A program made the position numbers and the translations under genes. The notes below the pieces were generated by a model. The model was given only the letters and a program-made list of their open reading frames with translations, was not told where the DNA came from and ran no database searches. 47,632 nt of DNA from Nitrosomonas ureae (GTDB lineage Bacteria > Pseudomonadota > Gammaproteobacteria > Burkholderiales > Nitrosomonadaceae): positions 1-47,632 of the forward strand of contig CAMCBD010000012.1 in the NCBI GenBank assembly GCA_945872825.1. Reading direction: 5' to 3'. Shown piece after piece: positions 46,407-47,632 of this stretch (its first letter is position 1; each line of letters opens with the position of its first letter).

Positions 46407-46526
46407 TATATAATTTAATGGAGAAATATTATATCAAATATACTTTATGACAAATAGATGTCATTTGTCCCGAAAGCATAGCTATTTTGGGGTAGTTATC
46501 TGGCAAAATATCCCGATCATGTAGGA

Positions 46527-47207
46527 TTATTTGAAATAGTTATATAGAGGCGCTTTCAAACATAACTCAATTTGTTTCTTAACTCCTATTTTTTTATAGA
46601 CTGCGGATAGTTTATTGCGTACCGTTTTTTCCGTCACAATCAGTTGTAAACTTATTTCTTTAGCCGATAAACCTTTGCATGCTAAACAGGCAATGCGGCG
46701 TTCGCAATTACTCAATTTTACTTGCTGCAGTGTTATGTCTTTGGTTTGTATTTCTGCTGATAGATTGGGGTTAGGTCGAGTTTGCTGCGCCAGCTTGGTG
46801 ATGTGGCGATCAAACATACTCTGTCCCGCGTGGATTGCATAGATAGCTTTCAATAACAATCTAGAAGATTCATATTTGCTGATAATGCCTGATGCTCCGG
46901 AATGAAATGTTTGCAAATAAGTATGCTCGCTATCGTACTGTGATAAAGCCAGAATCTTACTTTGCGGGCAAGCATGCAGCAATTTGGAAATATGTTCGGC
47001 ATAATCGTCACCACTTAACTGCAAATCAATAAGAATTACATCTGGGTTATGCTGTATCGCTAGCTTGAATAAATTTTCGATAGAATTGGTGTCTGCAACT
47101 AAGAGTACTGAAGAATGACTATTAAATAAAGCGCGCAAGCCCATGCGAACAAGCTCAAAGCTTTCCGCTACGAGCACACGTATTTTATTAGGTGACCTAT
47201 CGATCAT
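46527..47207 (-). CDS. LuxR/NarL-type response regulator, copy 2
   Basis: The 226-residue protein is collinear with the neighbouring regulator and clearly paralogous: VLVAESFELVRMGLRALF, the Asp in VILIDLQLSG, GIISKYESS, and the helix-turn-helix LSNCERRIACLACKGLSAKE with VTEKTVRNKLSAVYKKIGVK. The acidic pocket again has Glu only. It ends at a TAA where copy 1 reads GAA; beyond that the sequence still aligns, so its tail was probably lost by one base change. There are 239 bp between the two genes. Confidence 0.9.
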   Translation of the reverse strand: MIDRSPNKIRVLVAESFELVRMGLRALFNSHSSVLLVADTNSIENLFKLAIQHNPDVILIDLQLSGDDYAEHISKLLHACPQSKILALSQYDSEHTYLQTFHSGASGIISKYESSRLLLKAIYAIHAGQSMFDRHITKLAQQTRPNPNLSAEIQTKDITLQQVKLSNCERRIACLACKGLSAKEISLQLIVTEKTVRNKLSAVYKKIGVKKQIELCLKAPLYNYFK

Positions 47208-47484
47208 ACTGATCCTGGAAGCTTGGTTAATATGAATACAGCAAAAGATGGAAATACTTGCGTTGCTGCTATTCTATTAAGCGGTTGCAGATTGCTAAGT
47301 AATGAAAAGAGATGGATATAGCTATCGTTTTAATTATCCAGGTAGAGGTATTAACAGAATCTCAAAGAAGCTTTGCTGTAGATATGCTGATGTGACTGCT
47401 TCAGCTTCGATCCGGGTGCCTTGATCGTGTGATGGACATCTTGCTATTCTTTTCAGAAATAGGCAGAAATTCAGAACAGCGGAA
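47208..47484. other. Intergenic, no gene seen
   Basis: It should hold the promoter of regulator copy 2 on the minus strand. A diverged trace of the AATAGCA...CAA block may lie near 47240-47275. Otherwise I see nothing. Confidence 0.4.
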
Positions 47485-47632
47485 TGGAGATTCAACCGGT
47501 CATTGCAACACTGCTGAAATTTTCTGTGATGGCGATAAAAGATTCAACGTTTTTCTTGGTCGATCATTTAACTCTTCTGCCATCATATCGAGTTGCTCCT
47601 GTGAATAAACGGATAGATCGGTCTTTTTAGGC
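47485..47632 (-). mobile_element. IS30-family insertion sequence, 3' end (cut by window edge)
   Basis: The sequence GGAGATTCAACCGGTCATTG from 47486 resembles the IS30-family terminal repeat (as in IS30, AGATTCAATTGGTCAACG), so the element probably ends at about 47485. It overlaps the end of the transposase gene. The rest lies outside the window. Confidence 0.7.
47500..47632 (-). CDS. IS30-family transposase, C-terminal fragment
   Basis: Reading the minus strand into the stop at 47500-47502 gives TDLSVYSQEQLDMMAEELND, then RPRKTLNLLSPSQKISAVLQ. The S-x-E-x-L...LN-x-RPRKTL...SP pattern is the C-terminus of IS30-type DDE transposases. It is partial only because the window ends. Confidence 0.85.
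   Translation of the reverse strand, partial: PKKTDLSVYSQEQLDMMAEELNDRPRKTLNLLSPSQKISAVLQ

Noticed and set aside
1-47632. CRISPR array or rRNA genes
   Set aside because: No evenly spaced direct repeats with unique spacers and no rRNA-like sequence were seen.

Overview
The window looks like chromosome of a betaproteobacterium close to Nitrosomonas (Nitrosomonadaceae). That rests on the conserved minus-strand block TPR lipoprotein / minCDE / lolB / ispE / tRNA-Gln / prs / rplY / pth / ychF, the rsxB-nth and pyrD-bpt-aat blocks, several small c-type cytochromes, copper-protein genes, and moderate G+C with AT-rich spacers. The assignment is by recognition only. Both edges of the window lie inside insertion sequences: an IS3-type end at 1-127 and an IS30-type end at about 47485-47632.

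Layout. 1-3200: an IS3 end abuts a hemN gene that has lost its radical-SAM N-terminus, then a cytochrome c lipoprotein and a DUF2490-type outer-membrane protein. 3305-6205: rapA. 6203-12660: an accessory block bounded by two short palindromic repeats, holding a three-gene restriction-modification locus (GIY-YIG/SF2 helicase plus two methylase-like proteins) and a Fic AMP-transferase. 12661-21660: housekeeping genes on the minus strand (translation, PRPP, isoprenoid, lipoprotein sorting, division-site placement). 22188-28808: a plus-strand run lnt-glyQ-glyS-gmhB-plsC-ygjP. 28823-31188: a Septu-type defence pair (ptuA-ptuB) between a repeat remnant and a nested hairpin. 31288-35605: a membrane protein of unknown role, a heat-shock hsp20 with a sigma32-like promoter and a possible RNA thermometer, uup, and two tandem cytochromes c. 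35682-39950: DUF1841, nth, rsxB, pyrD, bpt, aat. 40086-41003: an outer-membrane beta-barrel protein behind a perfect FNR box. 41505-47207: a copper-oxidase operon and two tandemly duplicated LuxR-type regulators.

The most unusual locus is 41505-45326. Two adjacent genes encode two-domain multicopper-oxidase-like proteins with complementary loss of copper ligands. The upstream protein keeps the four domain-1 histidines and has lost nearly all domain-2 ligands. The downstream protein keeps all domain-2 ligands and has lost three of four in domain 1. Together they supply one complete type-1 plus trinuclear copper set, which suggests an obligate heteromeric oxidase. The downstream protein is also fused to an amicyanin-like cupredoxin and a histidine-rich YVTN propeller. 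In this sequence it is interrupted by one single-base frameshift.

Three short repeat families are seen: a 118-bp palindrome (three copies), a roughly 145-bp element (three copies, two of them next to the defence loci), and one candidate 125-bp element. No CRISPR array, rRNA or replication origin was seen.
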